Notes under the pieces: model-generated
Told to the model about the DNA's origin: nothing
Seen by the model: the letters and a program-made list of their open reading frames with translations, nothing else
Database searches by the model: none
Position numbers and translations under genes: made by a program
Assembly: GCA_003694875.1 (NCBI GenBank)
Contig: RFJN01000163.1
Span: 1 to 6,382, forward strand
Origin: Planctomycetota bacterium
Lineage (GTDB): Bacteria; Planctomycetota; J058; J103
Length of the DNA: 6,382 nt
Reading direction: 5' to 3'
In this document: positions 1 to 5,827 of the stretch, in pieces
Numbering within the stretch: position 1 is the first letter of the stretch
How the letters are laid out: the number at the start of each line of letters is the position of its first letter

Positions 1-597
1 CCCGAGTCGGTCGAGTGCCGCGATCTCCTGCGGCTCGGCGATCCCGCCGGCCACGGTGAGGCTGCGCCCGCCCGCCGCCTGCACGAGCGGTGCGAGGCGC
101 TCGGGCTCGAGCCCCGTGAGCCGCCCCTCGTTCTCGATCCAGGTGACGAGGAAGCCGCCCACGTAGGGAGCGAGTTCGGCCATGGCCTGCTCGACGCGCC
201 GGCCGGTGGGGCTGCGCCAGCCCTCGACCATGACCTCGCCGCGTTCGGCATCGAGGGCCGCGATCACGCGCTCGCGCGGCAGCTCGCCCAGGATCTCGGG
301 GCGCGCGGCCGTGCCGAGGATGACCTTGTCCGCTCCGGCGTCGAGCCAGTCCAGCGCCGTCTCGACGTCGCGGATTCCTCCTCCCACGCGCACCCGCCCC
401 ATGGCGCACAGCTCGCGGATCAGCGCCGCGTTCGAGCCGCGTCCGAGCGCGGCGTCGAGATCGATCACCGCCACCTCGCCGGCCAGGCGCAACTGCCGCA
501 TGAGCTCGCGCGGATCGCCCGCCTCGAGCACCTTCTCGCGGCCGCCGCGCAGCTGCACCGCCTTGCCGTCCTGGATGTCGATCGAGGGCACGATCAT
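1..597 (-). CDS. hisA: HisA: ProFAR isomerase, 3'-truncated by window edge
   Basis: Probable 1-(5-phosphoribosyl)-5-[(5-phosphoribosylamino)methylideneamino]imidazole-4-carboxamide isomerase, the Amadori-type isomerase making PRFAR for HisHF. Cytosolic TIM barrel. The 199 visible residues begin MIVPSIDIQDGKAVQL; D7 at the end of strand 1 fits the family's first catalytic Asp, and D116 in VIAALDAERG the second. VIDLDAA (44-50), VGGGIR (71-76) and VAGGI (182-186) match the barrel's repeated phosphate-binding pattern. Families usually run about 240 residues, so roughly 40-45 are missing beyond base 1. The ATG overlaps the hisF stop (ATGA) and has a perfect GGAGGT six bases upstream, which fixes the start. 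The second Asp falls at 116 rather than the roughly 127-129 of the classical enzymes (from memory), so loops are short and this is a divergent HisA subtype. HisF is the nearest paralogue, but a separate hisF lies just upstream. Confidence 0.92.
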   Translation of the reverse strand, partial: MIVPSIDIQDGKAVQLRGGREKVLEAGDPRELMRQLRLAGEVAVIDLDAALGRGSNAALIRELCAMGRVRVGGGIRDVETALDWLDAGADKVILGTAARPEILGELPRERVIAALDAERGEVMVEGWRSPTGRRVEQAMAELAPYVGGFLVTWIENEGRLTGLEPERLAPLVQAAGGRSLTVAGGIAEPQEIAALDRLG

Positions 598-1364
598 GGA
601 CGCACCTCCAGGCCGCGGGCGGCGAGCTCCCGCTTGACCGCGGCCACGCTCCATTCGCCGGTGTGGAAGATCGAGGCGGCGAGCACCGCACTCGCGCCGG
701 CCCGCACCGCCTCGGCGAGGTGCTCGGGCCGATCGGCGCCGCCCGAGGCGATCACCGGGATCCGCACCCGCGCGCACACCGCCTCGAGCAGCGCCAGGTC
801 GTAGCCGAGACGCGTACCGTCGCGGTCCCAGCTCGTGAGCAGCAACTCCCCCGCGCCGCGCGCCGCCGCCTGTTGCGCCCACTGCCGTGCGTCGAGGCCG
901 GTGCGTTCGCGCCCCGAGCCCACCACCACCTCCCAGCCCGCCGCGTCGGTCCGACGCGCGGCGTCGATCGCCACCACGACGCACTGCCGGCCGAAGCGCT
1001 CGGCGAGCTGCGCGACGAGGTCCGGATCGCGCACCGCCGCGGTATTGACGCCCACCTTGTCGGCGCCCGCGCCGAGAAGCCGGTCCGCGTCGTCCACCGA
1101 CCGCACGCCGCCACCCACCGTGAGCGGGATCGAGAGCACACGCCGCACCGCACCCACGGTGTCGGTCGCCGTGGCCCGCTGTTCGGGGGTGGCCGAGACG
1201 TCGAGCAGCACCAGCTCGTCTGCCCCCTGCGCCTCGTAGGCTGCCGCGCGCTCGGCAGGATCGCCCGCGTCGCGCAGCCCCGAGAACCGCACCCCCTTCA
1301 CGACGCGGCCGGCGCGCACGTCGAGGCACGGCACGATGCGCACCGGCAGGCGCGTACGCCCCAT
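594..1364 (-). CDS. hisF: HisF: imidazole glycerol phosphate synthase, cyclase subunit
   Basis: Cyclase/lyase subunit of IGP synthase; it uses ammonia channelled from HisH to convert PRFAR to IGP and AICAR. 256 residues, the usual length. PCLDV (12-16) carries the first catalytic Asp, D15, and VVVAID (129-134) the second, D134. GGGVRS (84-89), GVNTAA (105-110), GAGELLLTSWDRDGT (170-184) and IASGG (205-209) are the diagnostic phosphate-binding and active-site segments. The usual TSMDRDG reads TSWDRDG here, a conservative variant. The ATG at 1364 overlaps the stop of the preceding PEBP gene by one base (TGATG); no strong SD is visible, so reinitiation after that stop is likely. The frame is open far upstream, but that extension only crosses the PEBP gene in the wrong frame. 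It ends in an ATGA overlap with hisA. Confidence 0.97.
   Translation of the reverse strand: MGRTRLPVRIVPCLDVRAGRVVKGVRFSGLRDAGDPAERAAAYEAQGADELVLLDVSATPEQRATATDTVGAVRRVLSIPLTVGGGVRSVDDADRLLGAGADKVGVNTAAVRDPDLVAQLAERFGRQCVVVAIDAARRTDAAGWEVVVGSGRERTGLDARQWAQQAAARGAGELLLTSWDRDGTRLGYDLALLEAVCARVRIPVIASGGADRPEHLAEAVRAGASAVLAASIFHTGEWSVAAVKRELAARGLEVRP
604..609 (-). promoter_or_regulatory. Shine-Dalgarno for hisA inside the hisF 3' end
   Basis: Minus-strand GGAGGT ends six bases before the hisA ATG. It is formed by the last codons of hisF (Leu-Glu-Val), so the end of HisF doubles as the hisA ribosome binding site. Together with the ATGA overlap this suggests coupled translation. Confidence 0.75.
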
Positions 1365-1960
1365 CAGCGCCGCTCGTAGGTGCCGACGAGCCGGCCGCGG
1401 CCGAGCACGTGTCCGTCGATCGCGGCGAGCAGTTCCGAGCGCGTGGCCCCCGCCTTGAGCCCGGTCGGCGCGTCGAGCGCGAACAGTTCGAAGATGTAGC
1501 GGTGCGGTCCGTGGCCGCGCGGCGGACACGGCCCCCCGTAGCCGAGCCGCCGGAAGTCGTTCATGCCCTGCTTCGCCCCGCTCGACAGCACCCCCGTCGT
1601 CGGTACCCCCTCGGGCAGCGTCGTGACCGAGCCGGGCAGGTCGTAGAGCACCCAGTGCACCCAGTCGCCCACCGGCGCGTCGGGATCGTGCACCACGAGC
1701 GCCCAGGCACCCGTGCCCTCCGGCGCACCGCTCCATGCCAGCGGAGGCGAGAGATCCGCGCCCTCGCACGTGTATCGCTGCGGGATCCGCTCGCCCTCGC
1801 CGAACGCCTCGCTCCACAGTCGCAGCGCCATGCTCCCCTCCCTGCCCCCTTGCGGGGCGGCCGCCGCCGGTCCGTTCGTTCGTCCCGGGCACCCGCTCCA
1901 TGCTAGCACGGCGAGGGCGAGGACGACGCCCGCGCCGCGCAGGCCTGCAGGACTCGACAC
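1364..1960 (-). CDS. PEBP/YbhB-family protein, possible lipoprotein, between hisH and hisF
   Basis: Phosphatidylethanolamine-binding-protein (YbhB/YbcL, 'Raf kinase inhibitor-like') family; the bacterial function is poorly known and no histidine role is established. From the GTG start it has 198 residues. IPQRYTCEGADLSPPLAW (59-76), HDPDAP (91-96), VHWVLYDLP (101-109), GMNDF (132-136), YGGPCPP..GHGPHRY (141-154) and a VLGRGRLVGTY tail are family hallmarks, including the anion-pocket DPDAP and GPHRY segments. Residues 1-24 look like a lipoprotein signal: R8, a hydrophobic run (11-21) and WSGC with C24, then a Gly/Pro/Ala linker. W at -3 is atypical but falls within the permissive lipobox pattern. 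An internal ATG at 1831 (M44) gives a cytosolic 155-residue form of normal YbhB length, and both starts have strong SDs. The gene sits 3 bases after hisH and overlaps hisF by one base, so it is part of the operon. Confidence 0.92.
   Translation of the reverse strand: MSSPAGLRGAGVVLALAVLAWSGCPGRTNGPAAAAPQGGREGSMALRLWSEAFGEGERIPQRYTCEGADLSPPLAWSGAPEGTGAWALVVHDPDAPVGDWVHWVLYDLPGSVTTLPEGVPTTGVLSSGAKQGMNDFRRLGYGGPCPPRGHGPHRYIFELFALDAPTGLKAGATRSELLAAIDGHVLGRGRLVGTYERR
1833..1843 (-). promoter_or_regulatory. Shine-Dalgarno for internal ATG start of the PEBP gene
   Basis: Minus-strand AGGGAGGGGAG ends one base before the ATG at 1831-1829, with its GGGAGG core five bases from that ATG. The protein from this ATG starts MALRLWSEAF, the usual beginning of cytosolic YbhB proteins. 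It competes with the upstream GTG as the true or a second start. Purine-rich tracts are common here, so it is not proof. Confidence 0.5.
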
Positions 1961-1963
1961 GGT

Positions 1964-2581
1964 TCACTCCTCCCACCAGCGTGCCAGGATCCGGCGCCCG
2001 ACCGCGCCCGAGAGCTCGGGGTGGAACTGGCACGCGAGACACTCGTTCCACTCGCAGCCGGCCAGAAACCGCCCGCCGTACTCGGCGTGTGCGCCACGCG
2101 ACAGCGGCTCGTCCAGCGGGCCGGGCTCGGCCGCGCGGCGGAAGCTGTTGGCGAAATAGACCCAGCCCGTCTCGAGCCAGCGGCAGCCGGGCGCCGCCTC
2201 CATGCGGTTCCAGCCCATCTGCGGCACCTCGAGCGCGTCGTCGAAGCGCTCGAGGCGTCCGGGCAGGATCCCGAGACCCGTCGCGTCCGGACTCTCCTCG
2301 CTGCCCTCGAACAGAAGCTGCATGCCCACACAGATCGCGAGTGTGCGGCCGCCCGAGGCGATCCGCTCGCGCAGCGGTTCGAACAACCCGCGCTCGACGA
2401 GCCCCCGCGCCGCCGCGCCGAACGCCCCCACCCCGGGCAGCACGAGGCGTTCGCAGGTGCGCACCTCATCGGCCCGCTCGACCGGCCGCGGGCGCGCGCC
2501 GAGCCGCTCGAACGCCGCGACCACGCTCGCGACGTTGGCGGTGCCGGTCGCCACGATCCCGAGCTCGCGTCGCGCCGCCAC
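1964..2581 (-). CDS. hisH: HisH: imidazole glycerol phosphate synthase, glutaminase subunit
   Basis: Class I (triad) glutamine amidotransferase supplying ammonia to HisF. 205 residues, normal length. The nucleophile is C84 in TLAICVGMQLLF, and the other triad members are H187 and E189 in CQFHPELSG. PGVGAF (49-54) is the oxyanion-strand loop, and QMGWN (121-125) is a HisH marker. The N-terminus reads GIVATGTANVASV where many HisH have IDYGMGN; the E. coli protein (LDTGCANLNSV) is similar, so this is normal variation. CVGMQ replaces the usual CLGMQ, and FANSF replaces FVHSY. The start is GTG at 2581, three bases after the hisB stop, with an AAGGGGGTG purine run nine bases upstream. It is separated from its partner hisF by the PEBP gene. 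Confidence 0.96.
   Translation of the reverse strand: MAARRELGIVATGTANVASVVAAFERLGARPRPVERADEVRTCERLVLPGVGAFGAAARGLVERGLFEPLRERIASGGRTLAICVGMQLLFEGSEESPDATGLGILPGRLERFDDALEVPQMGWNRMEAAPGCRWLETGWVYFANSFRRAAEPGPLDEPLSRGAHAEYGGRFLAGCEWNECLACQFHPELSGAVGRRILARWWEE
1967..1974 (-). promoter_or_regulatory. Shine-Dalgarno for upstream GTG start of the PEBP gene
   Basis: Minus-strand GGGAGGAG lies in the last codons of hisH (Trp-Glu-Glu). Its GGAGG core is eight bases before the GTG at 1960, with the hisH stop in between. It supports the longer form with the N-terminal signal and translation coupled to hisH. Confidence 0.6.
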
Positions 2582-2584
2582 GAC

Positions 2585-3181
2585 CTACAGCACCCCCTTG
2601 GTGCTCGGGATCCGGTCGCTGCCGGTGCGGGCGACCGCCTGCCGCAGGGCGAGCGCGGTCGCCTTGAACGCCGCCTCGGCGCGGTGGTGGTCGTTGTCGC
2701 CGCGCAGCACATCCACGTGCAGCGCCATGGCCGCGCGCTGCGCGAGCGTCGCGAGCACGTGCGGCACGTTCTCGCACGACAGCGTCCCGAGCCGTTCGCG
2801 CCGCAGCCCGAGCGCGATCGTGGCGTGGGGGCGGCCGGACAGATCGACCGCGGCGCGCGCGAGCGCCTCGTCCATCGGGGCGAAGGCGTGCCCGAAGCGC
2901 GCGATCCCGCGCCGGTTGCCGAGCGCCTCGCGCAGCAGCTCGCCGAGCACGATCGCGCAGTCCTCGGCGGTGTGGTGGTCATCGATCTCGAGATCCCCCT
3001 TGGCGTGCAGCCGCAGGTCGAAGCCGGCGTGCACCGCGAGCGCGGTCAGCAGGTGATCGAGAAACCCCACCCCGGTCTCGATCTCGATCTCGCCGCGTCC
3101 GTCGAGGGTGAGGGAGGCGGCGACGCGGGTCTCGCGCGTCTCGCGCCGCCGCTCGGCGCGTCGCACAGCCGGTGCGTTCAT
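2585..3181 (-). CDS. hisB: HisB: imidazoleglycerol-phosphate dehydratase (monofunctional)
   Basis: Mn-dependent dehydratase converting IGP to imidazole acetol phosphate, normally a cytosolic 24-mer. 198 residues, the length of monofunctional IGPD; the N-terminal phosphatase domain of E. coli HisB is absent. Metal ligands lie in FLDHLL (40-45), DDHHTAED (67-74) and GDNDHHRAEAAFKA (161-174), with the terminal PSTKGVL matching the family's C-terminal signature. RR..ETRE.RV near residues 11-20 is the usual N-terminal strand start. The ATG at 3181 overlaps the stop of the hisC-HAD gene (ATGA) with GAGGAG eight bases upstream. The stop is TAG, the only complete gene here not ending in TGA. A longer open frame upstream covers the fusion gene out of frame and is not coding. 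Confidence 0.98.
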   Translation of the reverse strand: MNAPAVRRAERRRETRETRVAASLTLDGRGEIEIETGVGFLDHLLTALAVHAGFDLRLHAKGDLEIDDHHTAEDCAIVLGELLREALGNRRGIARFGHAFAPMDEALARAAVDLSGRPHATIALGLRRERLGTLSCENVPHVLATLAQRAAMALHVDVLRGDNDHHRAEAAFKATALALRQAVARTGSDRIPSTKGVL

Positions 3182-4935
3182 GGCAGCAGCTCCTCGATCT
3201 GCGTGGGCTCGGTGAGGGTGCGGGCCGCACCCGCGGCCGCGAGGTGGGTCTGCAGCCGGGCGAGATCGGCGCCCGGCGGTGCGAAGCCGAGCGGCAGCAG
3301 CCCGGCCGCCCGCGCGGCGCGCACGTCGTCGACGGTGTCGCCCACGAACCAGGCGTGCCGCAGCCCGAGCCGCTCGAGGGCCAGCCGCAGCGGCGCGGGA
3401 TCGGGCTTGGGGCGCGCGGTGTCCTCCATGCACACGAGCGCGTCGAACAGCGGCGCGATCCCGTGGGTGTGCAGGAAGCGTTCGGCGTCGCGCCGCGGTC
3501 GGCCGGTCACGATACCGAGCCGCAACCGCGCGCGCAGCCGCTCGAGCAGAGGGCGGTCGAACAGCAGCCGCTCGGTGCGCCACAGCCCGGGTTGCTCGCC
3601 CTCGCCCTGGTAGTGGCGCTCGAAGACGCGCACGACCTCCTCGAGCGGCCGCTCGATACCGGCGCGTGCGAGCAGCCGGTGCGTGAGCACCCAGTCGTTG
3701 TTGGCGTCCCCGCGCGCCTTCTCCGCCTCGATCGCCTCGGGCGGGACCGACAGCCCGAACGCGGCGGCGGTGCGCCGGATCGCTTCCCGGTACGAGCCCG
3801 CCACGTCGGCGAGCACCCCGTCCATGTCGAACAGCAGTGCCTCGGGGGCGAGCACCGTGGTGAGTGCCGCCTCGAGCCGGCGCTGTTCGTCCTCGCTCGC
3901 CGGGATCGAGATCCGCAGCGCGTGCTCGAGCCCCGTGCGCCCGGGAAAGCGGCGCACCGCGATCCCCAGGCCCGCGAGCGCCTCGTGCACCCAGCGGGCG
4001 TGCGCGAAGTGGGCGAGCACGAAGTTCGCCTGCGAGGGCAGCGGGCGGGAGCCGAGCCGCTCGAGCAGCGACGCGAGGCGTGTGCGTGCGCGGCGTACGT
4101 GCGCGACGTGGCGTTCGAGGGCGGGGCCGGCGCGCTCGAGCCACGCGCCGGCGAGGGCGAGCGAGGGGCCGGCGACCGGGTAGGGGGCGCCCGCCGCCCG
4201 CATCCAGGCGATCACGCGTTCGGGGCCGAGCGCGTAGCCCACCCGCAGTCCGGCGAGTCCGTACGCCTTCGAGAGCGTGCGCACCACGAGCGCGTTGGGC
4301 AGCGAGAGCGCGATCGGCTCGAGCGCGTCCTGTTCGGCGAACTCGGCGTACGCGAGGTCGAGCAGCACGAGCGCGTGCGGGGCGCGTTCGCACAGCCGCC
4401 GCAGGTCCTCGGCGCGCGCGACCGCGCCGGTCGGGTTGTTGGGGCTCACCACCGCGATCATGCCCGTGCGCTCGTCGACCGCCGCGAGCACCCGCTCGGT
4501 GGGATACGGCCCCTCGGGCCAGGGGATCTCGCGTACCTCGGCGCCGGTGAGCCGCGCGTAGCGGGCGAGCATCTCGAAGCTCGGGCTCGGAAACAGCAGC
4601 GTCCGTCCCGGTCCGAGCACGCTGCGGCACGCGCGATCGAGCGCGTCGTCACCGCCGGCGGTCACGAGCACGCGTGCGGGATCGAGCCCGCGGCGGGCGG
4701 CGATCTGCGCCTCGAGCGCCCGGTGGGCCGCGCGCGGGTAGTCGCGCAACAGCGCCGGATCGCGGTGCGCGAGTTCGGCGAGAAGCGCCGCGGGCGGCGC
4801 CGGCCCCTCGTTGCCGTCGAGCGCGAGGTCGGTCGGGGTGAGCGGACGCGGCACCCCGTAGGCCGCCGCCCCCTCGAGCTGCGGCACCGGACGCAGCGGC
4901 GCGGGCTGTGGTTCAGGGCACGATCTGGTGGACAT
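3178..4935 (-). CDS. hisC: HisC-type aminotransferase fused to HAD phosphatase (candidate histidinol-phosphate phosphatase)
   Basis: 585 residues, two domains. Residues 1 to about 362 form a fold-type I PLP aminotransferase of HisC type: LDGNE (39-43), DYP (65-67), AGGDDALD (93-100, PLP phosphate), SPNNPTG (164-170, N167), LDLAYAEF (192-199, D193 and Y196), RTLSKAYGLAGLRVGY (219-234, Schiff-base K223 and R231) and LRISI with R341, the likely carboxylate-binding Arg. Residues about 364-585 (bases 3844-3181) form a HAD hydrolase of subfamily IA: FDMDGV (D370, D372), about 105 residues of helical cap, IVTGRP (T477), RPKPDP (K510) and VGDTVDD (D533, D536/D537). It resembles the small clade I know as TIGR01548. 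The join has almost no linker, and no stop triplet occurs in any minus-strand frame nearby, so the fusion looks genuine. By position and chemistry the HAD half probably turns HisC's product histidinol phosphate into histidinol; this is inference. The ATG at 4935 overlaps hisG by 23 bases and lacks a clear SD; GTG at 4887 is an alternative. Confidence 0.92.
   Translation of the reverse strand: MSTRSCPEPQPAPLRPVPQLEGAAAYGVPRPLTPTDLALDGNEGPAPPAALLAELAHRDPALLRDYPRAAHRALEAQIAARRGLDPARVLVTAGGDDALDRACRSVLGPGRTLLFPSPSFEMLARYARLTGAEVREIPWPEGPYPTERVLAAVDERTGMIAVVSPNNPTGAVARAEDLRRLCERAPHALVLLDLAYAEFAEQDALEPIALSLPNALVVRTLSKAYGLAGLRVGYALGPERVIAWMRAAGAPYPVAGPSLALAGAWLERAGPALERHVAHVRRARTRLASLLERLGSRPLPSQANFVLAHFAHARWVHEALAGLGIAVRRFPGRTGLEHALRISIPASEDEQRRLEAALTTVLAPEALLFDMDGVLADVAGSYREAIRRTAAAFGLSVPPEAIEAEKARGDANNDWVLTHRLLARAGIERPLEEVVRVFERHYQGEGEQPGLWRTERLLFDRPLLERLRARLRLGIVTGRPRRDAERFLHTHGIAPLFDALVCMEDTARPKPDPAPLRLALERLGLRHAWFVGDTVDDVRAARAAGLLPLGFAPPGADLARLQTHLAAAGAARTLTEPTQIEELLP
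3190..3195 (-). promoter_or_regulatory. Shine-Dalgarno for hisB
   Basis: Minus-strand GAGGAG, encoded by the last Glu codons of the HAD domain, lies eight bases before the hisB ATG. With the ATGA overlap it suggests coupled production of the phosphatase and dehydratase. Confidence 0.65.
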
Positions 4936-5779
4936 CGGAGACCAGGATGTCGGTGCCGCCGCGGGCCTTGATCTGCGGGATCAGGGTGGCGAGGCTGGCG
5001 CGCGGCACCGCCGCCTTCACCGCGAAGCCGTCCTCGCCGTACAGCTGCGCCACCGTGGGCTGGCGCATGCACGGCAGCACGGCGATGATCTCCGAGAGCC
5101 GTTCGGCGGCGACGTTGACCTCGAGCAGCACGCGTTCGCGCGCGGCGAGCACCGAGCGCACGAGCAGCACGAGCTGCTCGATGCGTGCGCGCTTGTGCGG
5201 CGACTCGAGCGCGGCGGGGTGCGCGTACAGGCGGGTGGTGCTGTGCAGCAGTTCCGCCACGATCTCGAGTCCGTTGGCGGCGAGCGTCGAGCCGGTGGCG
5301 GTGTTGTCGACGATGCAGTCGGCGTCCTCGGGCGGGAACACCTCGGTCGCGCCGTAGGAGCGCACGAACGTGGCGTCGATGCCCACCTCGGCGATCCAGC
5401 GGCGGGTGAGCCGCTCGTACTCGCTTGCGACCACGAGGTGGCGTTCGGTGGGCAGCGCACGGTCGACGAGCAGCGTGTGCGGGGCGGCGGCCACGACGCG
5501 CACCGGGTCGAGGCCGGTGTCGAGCAGCTCCACGAGGTCGGCGTCGAGCTCTGCCACCCAGTCCGCACCGGCGAAGCCGACGTCGCGCGAGCCGACCTCG
5601 AGCATCTCGACGATGTTCTGCGGCTTGAGCAGCTTCACCTCGAAGCCGTCGACCGAACACACCGGCCGGTAGCCGCGCGGCGGCAGCCGCAGCTCGAGCC
5701 CGGCGTCCGCGAGCAGCCGCAGCACCCCGTCCTGCAACCGTCCCTTCGGTACGGCGAGACGCAGGGGGGCTTCGGCCAT
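4913..5779 (-). CDS. hisG: HisG: ATP phosphoribosyltransferase, long form
   Basis: First and committed step: condenses ATP and PRPP to phosphoribosyl-ATP. 288 residues, matching the long (HisG_L) form, with two periplasmic-binding-like catalytic lobes and a C-terminal ACT-like regulatory domain (about 213-286) that normally binds histidine, so no HisZ partner is needed. Visible marks: LAVPKGRL (8-15), LKPQNIVEML (51-60), VGFAGADWV (67-75), and the PRPP-binding loop DCIVDNTATGSTLAANGL (154-171). The C-terminal stretch from LLEVNVAAERL through GEDGFAVKAAVPR to KARGGTDILV fits the regulatory domain. The ATG at 5779 is chosen because the product begins with the normal HisG N-terminus and has GGAGGAG five bases upstream; the frame runs further upstream without HisG-like sequence. 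As first gene after the promoter-like element it probably sets operon expression. Feedback inhibition by histidine is expected from the family, not shown here. Confidence 0.97.
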   Translation of the reverse strand: MAEAPLRLAVPKGRLQDGVLRLLADAGLELRLPPRGYRPVCSVDGFEVKLLKPQNIVEMLEVGSRDVGFAGADWVAELDADLVELLDTGLDPVRVVAAAPHTLLVDRALPTERHLVVASEYERLTRRWIAEVGIDATFVRSYGATEVFPPEDADCIVDNTATGSTLAANGLEIVAELLHSTTRLYAHPAALESPHKRARIEQLVLLVRSVLAARERVLLEVNVAAERLSEIIAVLPCMRQPTVAQLYGEDGFAVKAAVPRASLATLIPQIKARGGTDILVSDVHQIVP

Positions 5780-5784
5780 GGCGA

Positions 5785-5791
5785 CTCCTCC
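5785..5791 (-). promoter_or_regulatory. Shine-Dalgarno for hisG
   Basis: Minus-strand GGAGGAG ends five bases before the ATG at 5779. It decides the hisG start against the longer open frame that continues upstream. Confidence 0.8.
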
Positions 5792-5813
5792 GGCGTGCGG
5801 CGCGTCGGCACCG

Positions 5814-5819
5814 AGTATA
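5814..5819 (-). promoter_or_regulatory. Candidate -10 box of the his operon promoter
   Basis: Minus-strand TATACT matches five of six bases of the sigma70-type -10 consensus. It is the only AT-rich hexamer in the 83-base gap between the TPR gene and hisG. Transcription starting about seven bases downstream would give a leader of roughly 28 bases before hisG, with room for the SD. No convincing -35 box is seen 16-18 bases upstream, where the sequence is all G and C. No leader peptide with His codons or attenuator fits in the gap. Confidence 0.5.
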
Positions 5820-5827
5820 CCGCGAGC

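Noticed and set aside
1365..2051. N-terminal extension of the hisF frame across the PEBP gene (485 codons in total)
   Set aside because: The extension is low-complexity Arg/Gly/Ala sequence, out of frame with the well-supported PEBP gene. HisF homology starts just after the ATG at 1364.
3182..4630. N-terminal extension of the hisB frame (681 codons in total), which might mimic a bifunctional HisB
   Set aside because: It is an out-of-frame shadow of the hisC-HAD gene with no phosphatase motif of its own; hisB starts at the ATG overlapping the preceding stop.
2021..4971. Very long plus-strand open frames antisense to hisH, hisB and hisC-HAD (530 and 599 codons)
   Set aside because: In very GC-rich DNA stop triplets are rare, so antisense frames stay open. 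Their translations are Arg/Ala/Gly/Pro/His-rich without family motifs, while the minus strand carries clear enzymes.
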